Assembly: GCA_016649785.1 (NCBI GenBank)
Contig: JAENXB010000153.1
Location: 1-7,023 of the forward strand
Direction of reading: 5' to 3'
DNA length: 7,023 nucleotides
Source of the DNA: Flavobacteriaceae bacterium
GTDB lineage: Bacteria > Bacteroidota > Bacteroidia > Flavobacteriales > Flavobacteriaceae
The notes beneath the pieces were generated by a model. That model worked only from the letters and a program-made list of their open reading frames with translations, did no database searches and was not told where the DNA came from. The position numbers were made by a program, and so were the translations under genes. Every line of letters begins with the position of its first letter. Position 1 is the first letter of the stretch. Positions 1 to 5,446 of the stretch are shown here, one piece after another.

Positions 1-612
1 CTTGTCCGGGCCCACCATACAAAGTTGGGCTTCGGGATGGTCTTTTCTCAAAATTTCAAGGCTTTTCAGTGCGAGCAACGGATTGTATATCTTGTCGAAT
101 GCCCGCACCCACAAAAGTTTCGGTTTTAGGTTTGTCCGACTTTTAAATGGGTAATCAGCGAGAAACAGCGGATTTGAAATATAGTGCACCCCGGAATACC
201 CCAGCTTTTCAACCTGCTCCTTGAGATATGGCGACGGACAAATGATGCAATGTGCATTTTTTAACAGGTGTGCAGATTTGGCGGGAGAATCTTTAAAACG
301 CTTTTCCAGGTTCCCCCCGTGAAGTATGGGGATATACTTTTTTGAAAAGGTTTTCGACATTCGGGCGATAGCCAGGGCATACCAGAAATTCTGGGTGCTG
401 TACACATCTATCAGAACAAAATCCACTTTCCGGTAATTCCGCAGAAAGCACCAGAACATATCAATCAGTCGCAGGTATTTATTTTGAAGATGGGAAGCCG
501 AATAAATTATATAGCCTTCCTCTTTTAAACCCAGCTCCAGCGCCTCATGCGTGGTTGGGTTTTTCCCCGATCCCGAGAGTTTATTGCCTATGTACAGGAT
601 CGCTTTCCCCAT
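1..612 (-). CDS. GT4-family glycosyltransferase, N-terminal 204 residues (gene runs off the left edge)
   Basis: This is the N-terminal portion of a predicted retaining GT4 glycosyltransferase, which would transfer a nucleotide-activated sugar to a growing lipid-linked glycan at the cytoplasmic membrane. The frame is open from the ATG at 612-610 to the window edge. It encodes ILYIGN (residues 5-10), FVLIDVY (65-71), IPILHGGN (94-101), KLLWVR (165-170) and CMVGP (198-202). The C-terminal nucleotide-sugar-binding lobe with the E-x7-E region lies outside the window. It is a paralogue of the gene at 612-1625: a hand-counted ungapped comparison gives 88 identities over 204 residues (about 43%), and all these motifs fall at the same residue numbers. 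The start codon overlaps the stop of that gene by one base (TAATG), which suggests translational coupling. Donor and acceptor sugars cannot be told from sequence. The family call is firm; the exact role is unknown. Confidence 0.88.
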   Translation of the reverse strand, partial: MGKAILYIGNKLSGSGKNPTTHEALELGLKEEGYIIYSASHLQNKYLRLIDMFWCFLRNYRKVDFVLIDVYSTQNFWYALAIARMSKTFSKKYIPILHGGNLEKRFKDSPAKSAHLLKNAHCIICPSPYLKEQVEKLGYSGVHYISNPLFLADYPFKSRTNLKPKLLWVRAFDKIYNPLLALKSLEILRKDHPEAQLCMVGPDK

Positions 613-1625
613 TACCCGAGCAATTGGTTCCATTTCACCTTTACAATTTCCCAGTCAAAGCCGGTCACTTTCTCCCTGGCCTGCAGTGTCATTTTTGAAG
701 TTATTTCCGGCTGTTCCACCAAGGTCCTGACGGCTTCCGTCATCGCGATCACATCCTTTTCAGGGACTAAAACCCCGTCTTTTTTATCTTCAATCAAAAA
801 ACGCATTCCGCCCACATCGGTAGAAACCACTGCAAGGCCAAGGGCCATAGATTCAATTACGCTTATGGGGGTATTGTCTATATTGGTGGTGTTCAAAAAT
901 ATATCGGCATCTACAGAGAGTTTTGCCCACTGCTTTTTCCTGAGTTTCCCCGTAAACCGCACCTTAAGATTGTGTTCTTTGGCATAGGTTTTACATTTAT
1001 ACAAAGTGCCGTCTTTCTCTGGGCCTACCATACATAAACTTGCCTCCGGATACTCCCCCTTTAACTTTTCCAGCACCTTCACGGCAAGCATAGGATTGTA
1101 TCTCTCCTGGAACCTTCTCACCCAAAGCAACTTTGGCGCAAATGCGGTGCGCTGCTTAAAAGTGTATTTGCTTAACTCAATGGAATTTGGGATATTCTGT
1201 AAATTTGTAAATCCCGCTTCCCTGAAAATATTATATAAGAACAGGGAAGGCGCCACGTTCATTTTTGCTTTTCCGAACAGGCTTTTGCTGAATTGTTTAT
1301 TTTTCTCAAGCCTGTCCGGCAAATTCCCGCCGTGCAGGATGGGGATATAATCCAGTTTATAGAATTGACAGGCCTTTGCCACCAGGTAGGCATAGTAAAA
1401 ATTCATCGCCCCATAAGTGTCTATCAGCACTATATCAGTGGTTTTATGATAACGCATTATTAGCCCCAGCATCTCCAGCAACCTCAAAGCCTTATTGCTT
1501 TTATTGGAAGCCGTGCGCACATTGTAGCCTTCCTTTTTGAGCACCTTGCTGAAAAAGGAAATATACGTAGCCGTAAAGCTGTTAATTGTTAAGTCGTTTC
1601 CTATGTACAGGATCCTTTTTTTCAT
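612..1625 (-). CDS. GT4-family glycosyltransferase
   Basis: This is a predicted 337-residue GT4 glycosyltransferase with a GT-B fold, probably acting on a polysaccharide intermediate at the inner membrane. Visible motifs are ILYIGN (5-10), IVLIDTY (65-71), IPILHGGN (94-101), KLLWVRRF (165-172), CMVGPEK (198-204) and the C-terminal donor-site region DNTPISVIESMALG (250-263), followed by VVSTDVGGMRFLIE. The first Glu of the canonical E-x7-E motif is Asp250 and the second is Glu258; this DNTP variant is, as I recall, common in one GT4 subfamily. I chose the ATG at 1625 over an in-frame ATG at 1673. From 1625 the protein lines up without gaps with its paralogue at 1-612, and the extra 16 residues would lie inside the upstream gene and resemble nothing. 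The gene overlaps the end of the polymerase gene by 44 bp and ends in TAATG with the next start, so the three are very likely one transcript. Confidence 0.92.
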   Translation of the reverse strand: MKKRILYIGNDLTINSFTATYISFFSKVLKKEGYNVRTASNKSNKALRLLEMLGLIMRYHKTTDIVLIDTYGAMNFYYAYLVAKACQFYKLDYIPILHGGNLPDRLEKNKQFSKSLFGKAKMNVAPSLFLYNIFREAGFTNLQNIPNSIELSKYTFKQRTAFAPKLLWVRRFQERYNPMLAVKVLEKLKGEYPEASLCMVGPEKDGTLYKCKTYAKEHNLKVRFTGKLRKKQWAKLSVDADIFLNTTNIDNTPISVIESMALGLAVVSTDVGGMRFLIEDKKDGVLVPEKDVIAMTEAVRTLVEQPEITSKMTLQAREKVTGFDWEIVKVKWNQLLG

Positions 1626-2943
1626 CGACAATATATAATAACGCCAGCCCGTAAACAAAGGCCGGCAGGGCAATTCGCATGGCAGAATGGTTGATGGTCA
1701 AAAACCAGAAGGCCATAAACGCCAGGAAATAATAATTGTTTTTAAACTTTGTCCAAAATAATATGGGAACAAATATAAGTATAAGTAATGCAAATACACC
1801 CAGCAAACCATGTTCCGATAATAATCGGCTTATCTCGTTGTGGGAAGCAATTTCTATCCCTAAAGATTCTTCCCTGTATTCTTTACCTTTCCCTACTCCT
1901 ATTCCGGTAAAGGGATGATTATAAAAAGCCACTAGTTCTGTTGTAAAAAGCTCGACTCTTCCGGTGGTTATATCATCTTTTAGCTCTCCGCCTTTCGTCC
2001 TGTTTTCATACCTGTTTTCTATTAGTCCAAAGGTTTGTAATGAAGAAAAAGTCCATATCAAAAAAATCGATGCGCCCAGGAGAAGGAGTTTGAAGTTATT
2101 ATTCCCTTGTTCTCCTTTTCTCTGTTTATAAAAATGAAAAATTAAAAAAGCAACTGTACATATAAGTGCTGTAAAAACCCCACCCCGTGAAAAAGTGATC
2201 ACCGCCCGGTATCCCATCAACCCCAGTAACATTAAATCTATTATATTGATCAGTTTATGTTTCACCGTAAACAACCTTGTTACCAATAAAAATGCTCCCA
2301 TCCCTAAAACCGTGGAAATTTGATTTGGTCCATAGCCCCCGGTGGCTGCATAATTCCCGGACATGCTGATGATGCCTTCCCTTAAACTGGGCGTATATAA
2401 GTACAAATAAAACATTTGCGAAATTAAAGGCAGCAGTAAAAATGTGAGCACCTTTTGGAAATCCTCCTTTTTGATCTTTTTATAATAACAATACAAGGCA
2501 GAAACTCCTAAAGCTACAGGTCCGCTAAGGTTAAAGGCTATTTGCTTCCTGAATTCCATTTCATAACTCATGGTTATTGAAGCCACGATTATTCCCGGAA
2601 TAAGGATTAAGAGGTAGGTCCAGAAAGGGATGGTTTTCGATGATGTCCCCTTAAAAAACATCCCTATTACCAAAAATATGATCACCATATATTTCCCCGT
2701 TTCATAGAACACCATCCCCCCGGTCTGTCTAAAAAAAACTTCTGCTCCGGCTATATAGGCAGCTGCCATTAATGCTTCGTTATTCCTGTTTTCGTTTTGA
2801 ATTATGATAAAAGTGAAATATAATAAAACCCCGGCAAGAATAATTGGAGATATGGGTGGATATAAATAAATGGCAAAAGCAATCCCGATATGTATTAATA
2901 GGAGTTGAATATATTCAACATTGCTTGAGACTTTGCTTTGCAT
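1582..2943 (-). CDS. O-antigen polymerase / ligase-family (Wzy-like) membrane protein
   Basis: This is a 453-residue polytopic inner-membrane protein. Hydrophobic segments run along nearly its whole length, for example about 13-48, 84-97, 107-122, 140-154, 164-182, 208-222, 232-248, 256-271, 286-301, 380-397 and 404-440. Features of the O-antigen ligase/polymerase (Wzy_C) superfamily include GGYGPNQIS (202-210), TFSRGG (250-255), and a large loop with TTGRVELF (326-333), HPFTGIGVGKG (343-353), SHNE (367-370) and LSEHGLLG (375-382). The conserved periplasmic-loop His (368) and the Arg residues fit a Wzy that joins undecaprenyl-linked repeat units. The glycosyltransferase neighbours favour polymerase over WaaL ligase, though sequence alone does not exclude a ligase. 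It starts 6 bp after the stop of the upstream GT4 gene, and its 3' end overlaps the next GT4 gene by 44 bp. The start at 2943 is the first ATG after that stop and precedes the first membrane segment. Confidence 0.88.
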   Translation of the reverse strand: MQSKVSSNVEYIQLLLIHIGIAFAIYLYPPISPIILAGVLLYFTFIIIQNENRNNEALMAAAYIAGAEVFFRQTGGMVFYETGKYMVIIFLVIGMFFKGTSSKTIPFWTYLLILIPGIIVASITMSYEMEFRKQIAFNLSGPVALGVSALYCYYKKIKKEDFQKVLTFLLLPLISQMFYLYLYTPSLREGIISMSGNYAATGGYGPNQISTVLGMGAFLLVTRLFTVKHKLINIIDLMLLGLMGYRAVITFSRGGVFTALICTVAFLIFHFYKQRKGEQGNNNFKLLLLGASIFLIWTFSSLQTFGLIENRYENRTKGGELKDDITTGRVELFTTELVAFYNHPFTGIGVGKGKEYREESLGIEIASHNEISRLLSEHGLLGVFALLILIFVPILFWTKFKNNYYFLAFMAFWFLTINHSAMRIALPAFVYGLALLYIVDEKKDPVHRKRLNN

Positions 2944-2949
2944 TTGTAC

Positions 2950-4029
2950 TTATTCTTGCCCTAAATTATTGTAAAACTCTACTATACTTTTTATTACAGC
3001 TTCCTGTGAATAATTCTCCATCACGCAAACCTGATAATTTTCAGCATCCAATTTCCTTTTTTCCTTATTTTCCATATAAAACAGAATCCCGTCTGCCAGG
3101 GTTTTAGGATTATTTGGCTCTACAAGTATACCGTTTTGCCCGATCACTTCAGTACACTGTCCTACCCTGGTACAAACCACCGGCAAGCCAGCCATTCCAT
3201 ATTCCAGCAATGCCACCGGCAGGCCTTCAGATCTCGAACTCAAAATCCCCAGGTCGGCTTGTTGTAGTAAAGATAAGATTTCAGATTGAGCTCCGTAATA
3301 ATATATATTTTCCATTAACGGCGAATCCTTTATAAAGCTTAAAATCGAATTTGAATACTGCGTTCCCGGATCTTCCCCAATAAGATGAAGACTCCATGGC
3401 AAATCCGTGCTTAGGCTTTCAAAGGCCTTTATCAAATTGAGATGATCCTTTTGAGGCCTGAGGTTTGCCACACAAATTATCTTAAAATCATCTTCCTTTC
3501 CTTTTAATCTAATTCCTGAATTTATAACTGAAATGGATTCCGGGATAAAGTTTTTAATTTCTACCATGTTTCTGCACTCCAGATGTTGCTCGGCCCATTC
3601 TTTTAATTGGGTATTCACCGATATTATCCCGCTGAACAAACCTGAAAAGATCTTGAGGACTTTAAAATCCCTTTCCTTCAAAAGCTCACTTTCCCCGTAG
3701 TGATCGTGCCATACCAGCTTAAATTTCAATCCGGTGAATTTCAGGCATCCGGCGAGGAAAAAGGAGGTGCTGTGCGCGTGAACTATAGTTATTTGTCTGG
3801 ATTTAATAAAACTCCTCAATTTTAAGATCGCTTTTATATCCAGGCTGCTTTTTTTGTTTAAAAAAAGATACTCCACCCCCGGCATCAGACTCTCTTTTAA
3901 CATCCCTTCCATCCTGCTACAACACAAATACGATCCCTCCACCTGCCCCACCAAAGCATTGGCATAGGTCACCGCCATCTTCTCGGCCCCGCCGGGTCGT
4001 AAACTATCGATTAATTGGAGGACACGCAT
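2950..4029 (-). CDS. GT4-family glycosyltransferase
   Basis: This is a predicted 359-residue cytoplasmic or membrane-associated GT4 glycosyltransferase. It opens with MRVLQLIDSLRPGGAEK, the typical GT4 N-terminal strand and GGAEK loop (residues 1-17). It continues with VHAHST (83-88), KNFIP (159-163), VANLRPQKDH (187-196) at the start of the C-terminal lobe, and SEGLPVALLEYGMAGLPVV, which contains a complete E-x7-E motif (Glu268 and Glu276). It closes with GQNGILVEP, typical of the donor-site lobe. The frame remains open to an ATG at 4110, but those extra 27 residues (VHPCTPKR and onward) are encoded by the adjacent repeat array and a leader. I therefore chose the ATG at 4029, where homology-like sequence begins and an A-rich stretch lies just upstream. 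The gene heads the compact block running into the polymerase gene 6 bp downstream. Its sugar specificity is not predictable from sequence. Confidence 0.91.
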   Translation of the reverse strand: MRVLQLIDSLRPGGAEKMAVTYANALVGQVEGSYLCCSRMEGMLKESLMPGVEYLFLNKKSSLDIKAILKLRSFIKSRQITIVHAHSTSFFLAGCLKFTGLKFKLVWHDHYGESELLKERDFKVLKIFSGLFSGIISVNTQLKEWAEQHLECRNMVEIKNFIPESISVINSGIRLKGKEDDFKIICVANLRPQKDHLNLIKAFESLSTDLPWSLHLIGEDPGTQYSNSILSFIKDSPLMENIYYYGAQSEILSLLQQADLGILSSRSEGLPVALLEYGMAGLPVVCTRVGQCTEVIGQNGILVEPNNPKTLADGILFYMENKEKRKLDAENYQVCVMENYSQEAVIKSIVEFYNNLGQE

Positions 4030-4071
4030 TCTTTTTGTTGTTTGTGGTTTGAACTTTCCTCTTTCCACTGT
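4030..4071 (-). promoter_or_regulatory. A-rich leader upstream of the GT4 gene at 2950-4029
   Basis: Read on the minus strand, the bases just before the ATG at 4029 are CAACAAAAAGA, preceded by purine-rich GGAAAGAGGAAAG. An A-rich stretch with no well-spaced Shine-Dalgarno is typical of Bacteroidota initiation regions and supports 4029 over the 4110 start. I could not find a convincing Bacteroidota -33/-7 promoter (TTTG and TAnnTTTG) here, so a promoter is not claimed. Confidence 0.35.
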
Positions 4072-4074
4072 TTT

Positions 4075-4203
4075 ATTCCTTTTAGGGGTGCAGGGGTGAA
4101 CCAAAATCATGTTACCTAACTCTTTTTCCGCCTTACCCCGACCCTAAAGGGAGGCGGAAAAAGTATCCTATTTAACAAGAGAACTTGTTGCTTCAAAAAT
4201 CTC
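4075..4203. repeat. Array unit 0, short (129 bp), with the best-paired inner hairpin
   Basis: Exact core A lies at 4081-4100. The hairpin at 4122-4163 has perfectly complementary 11-nt arms, CTTTTTCCGCC (4122-4132) and GGCGGAAAAAG (4153-4163), around CCCTAAAGGG. Compared with full units it lacks about 50 bp between the two TTCCGC-TTTACC half-sites, as expected from a deletion between short direct repeats. Its tail CTTGTTGCTTCAAAAATCTC (4184-4203) matches the tail of unit 2 at 4971-4990 with one difference. Confidence 0.8.
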
Positions 4204-4385
4204 CTTCCCTTTAGGTGCAGGGTGAAATAAAATCAAGTTCCTACTCTTTTTTCGATTTACACTACCTTTAACTCCGATTCCCTTCAGAATTTTTTCTCGC
4301 TTTACCCCTCCCTACAATTCGGGGCTAAAGGGTGGCTGTAAAAAATTCCAACTTCGTTTCTCTTCTGAAATTCTCAAAAATCCTT
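4204..4385. repeat. Array unit 1 (182 bp), with degenerate core A and enlarged hairpin loop
   Basis: Core A is shortened (4210-4226, missing three G residues). The hairpin spans 4287-4348, with outer arms GAATTTTTT and AAAAAATTC. Its apex carries about 13 extra bases (around CAATTCGGGG) inside the CCCTAAAGGG core. The tail TCTTCTGAAATTCTCAAAAA is shared with units 3 and 4. Confidence 0.75.
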
Positions 4386-4990
4386 CTTCCCCTTTAGGGG
4401 TGCAGGGGTGAACTAAAATCAAGTTTTTTCTTCTATTTTCCTCATAACAAATTCAATATTTCCAAGCACTTCATCATTGGTAAATCTAATTATTTCCAAT
4501 TCCTGAAATTTTAATATTTCACTTCTCTCCGCATCAAGTAATTTTTGCTCTTTGGAATTGTGGTAACCGCCATCTATTTCAATTATCAGTTTTAATTTAT
4601 GACAATAAAAATCTACAATATAAATATGAATCGGATGTTGTCTTCTAAACTTAAATCCTTTCAGTTGATTATTTTTTAGTTTTTCCCAAAGTAATTTTTC
4701 AGCATCAGTCATATTATCCCTTAAATATTTAGCCTTTGCAAAACTATCCGGAGGAGCTCCCTTATACATGCTTTCATCGTGATATGGATGATCTTTTTTC
4801 ATTGATGATTAACTTTTTGACCCGTTTTCTGCTTTACCCCTTCCTTTGCCCGATCCCCTGTAGAATTTTTTTCCGCTTTACCCCTCCCTAAAGGGTGACA
4901 AAAAAAATTCTAACCTCGATTCTCTTCTGAAATTCAGCAAAAAATCAATTCCCTCACATTCAAAAAACCTCTTGTTACTTCAAAAATCTC
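4386..4990. repeat. Array unit 2 (605 bp), the unit that contains the DUF559 gene
   Basis: Exact core A lies at 4393-4412, followed by the usual flank AAAATCAAGTT (to 4425). The similarity then breaks and resumes near 4825 (CTGCTTTACCCCTTCCTTTG at 4830-4849). The roughly 400 bp between is essentially the DUF559 gene plus a short leader. The hairpin lies at 4861-4912, with AT-rich outer arms TAGAATTTTTTT and AAAAAAAATTCTA; its inner GC pairing is eroded. The tail holds sequence of both tail types, TCTTCTGAAATTC (4924-4936) and CTTGTTACTTCAAAAATCTC (4971-4990). Confidence 0.8.
4419..4802 (-). CDS. DUF559 / Vsr-like endonuclease-domain protein
   Basis: This is a small 127-residue protein of the DUF559 family, whose fold is related to the very-short-patch-repair (Vsr) and PD-(D/E)xK nucleases. 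Visible family motifs are KAKYLRDNMTDAEKLLWEKL (23-42), LKGFKFRRQHPI (47-58), YIVDFYC (61-67), LIIEIDGGYH (72-81), DAERSEIL (90-97) and IIRFTNDEVL (104-113). Candidate metal and catalytic residues, by analogy with Vsr-type folds, are Glu35, Asp64, Glu75, Asp77 and His81, all present, so it looks intact and full length. Biochemical function of the family is poorly established. The gene sits inside one unit of the repeat array, and its stop codon (4421-4419) is made from repeat-flank sequence. A hand count of 4561-4680 gives 25% GC, against 48% for 3181-3300 in a glycosyltransferase gene, suggesting a separate history. An internal ATG at codon 12 is an alternative start. I see no link to polysaccharide synthesis. 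Confidence 0.9.
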   Translation of the reverse strand: MKKDHPYHDESMYKGAPPDSFAKAKYLRDNMTDAEKLLWEKLKNNQLKGFKFRRQHPIHIYIVDFYCHKLKLIIEIDGGYHNSKEQKLLDAERSEILKFQELEIIRFTNDEVLGNIEFVMRKIEEKT

Positions 4991-5162
4991 CTTCCCCTTT
5001 AGGGGTGCAGGGGTGAACAAAAATCTAATTCCTAATTCTTTTCCGGCTTACCCCTTCCTTTGTCCGATCCCCTTTAGAATTTTTTTCCGCTTTACCCCTC
5101 CCTAAAGGGTGGCGGTAAAAAATTCTAACTTTGTTTTTCTTCTGAAATTCTCAAAAAATCTC
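4991..5162. repeat. Array unit 3 (172 bp), full empty unit
   Basis: Exact core A lies at 4998-5017. The two AT-rich flanks that border the DUF559 gene in unit 2 are here separated only by about 10 bp (around 5028-5037). The hairpin spans 5074-5128, with arms starting TTAGAATTTTTTTCCGC and ending GCGGTAAAAAATTCTAA and one internal mismatch. The tail is of the TCTTCTGAAATTCTCAAAAA type. Confidence 0.82.
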
Positions 5163-5340
5163 CTTCCCTTTAGGGGTGCAGGGGTGAAACAAAATCTAAT
5201 TCCTAACTCTTTTTCCGCTTTACCACAACTCTTCATTAAGTCCGATTCCCTTCAGAATTTTTTCCCGCTTTACCCCTCCCTAAAGGGTGGCGGAAAAAAA
5301 ATTCTGAGTTCAATTCTCTTCTGAAATTTTCAAAAATCTC
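5163..5340. repeat. Array unit 4 (178 bp), full empty unit
   Basis: Exact core A lies at 5169-5188. The hairpin spans 5253-5306 with long arms, CAGAATTTTTTCCCGC (5253-5268) and GCGGAAAAAAAATTCTG (5290-5306), around core B (CCCCTCCCTAAAGGGTGG). It is the most complete unit and a good reference for the family. Confidence 0.82.
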
Positions 5341-5440
5341 CTTCCCCTCTAGGGGCGCCGGGGTGAACTAAAATCTAGTTCCTAACTCTTCTTCCCCTTT
5401 AGTTAGAAAATCAAGTTACATAACTCATTTCCTCGTTTAT
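5341..5440. repeat. Array units 5 and 6, two truncated remnants
   Basis: At 5341-5390 core A is present with three substitutions (5348-5367), but the unit stops after CCTAACTCTT. A second remnant begins at 5391 with CTTCCCCTTTAG. It keeps AAAATCAAGTTACATAACTC and a decayed version of the TTCCGCTTTACC half-site (TTCCTCGTTTATTG). The array therefore decays right up to the stop codon of the GT4 gene at 5447. Confidence 0.6.
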
Positions 5441-5446
5441 TGATTC

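Larger units (their letters stand above)
4072..5440. repeat. Degenerate tandem array of about 130-180 bp units surrounding a DUF559 gene
   Basis: Nearly the whole interval between two GT4 genes is built from diverged copies of one unit. Starts fall near 4075, 4204, 4386, 4991, 5163 and 5341, with a remnant at 5391. Each complete unit has, in + orientation: core A, whose 20-nt centre TTTAGGGGTGCAGGGGTGAA is exact at 4081, 4393, 4998 and 5169 and degenerate at 4210 and 5348; an AT-rich linker ending in TTCCGCTTTACC; a stretch resembling TCCGATTCCCTTCAGAAT; an inverted core B inside a hairpin (around CCCCTCCCTAAAGGGTGG); and a tail ending in CAAAAATCTC. Core B is close to the reverse complement of core A, so each unit contains an inverted pair. 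Apart from the DUF559 gene I see no coding sequence here. The array is not a CRISPR: units are long, diverged and have no unique spacers. Confidence 0.9.

Noticed and set aside
547..1350. Plus-strand frames opposite the two tandem GT4 genes
   Set aside because: They are antisense shadows of well-supported minus-strand genes and carry no recognisable motifs. The same applies to plus-strand frames near 1736, 2844, 3114 and 5707.
1626..1673. Sixteen-codon N-terminal extension of the GT4 gene (start at 1673)
   Set aside because: It lies wholly inside the polymerase gene, resembles no GT4 N terminus, and destroys the gap-free alignment with the paralogue that starts at 612.
4122..5306. Hairpins of the array read as intrinsic terminators
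   Set aside because: On neither strand is a GC-rich stem followed directly by a T tract; the A/T runs form part of the stem arms. A role in transcription is not excluded, but a classical terminator is not supported.
5109..5324. Plus-strand reading frame of 71 codons within the array
   Set aside because: Its translation (PSLKGGGKK and similar) is a by-product of the repeat core; it has no protein-like motifs and would end and begin within repeat units.
4072..5440. Possible CRISPR array because of the recurring motif
   Set aside because: Units are about 130-180 bp, the non-core parts are also homologous between units so there are no unique spacers, spacing is irregular, and no cas genes are nearby.
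4072..5440. Canonical insertion sequence
   Set aside because: No DDE, tyrosine or serine recombinase is encoded, and I found no clear terminal inverted repeats with target-site duplications bounding the whole region.
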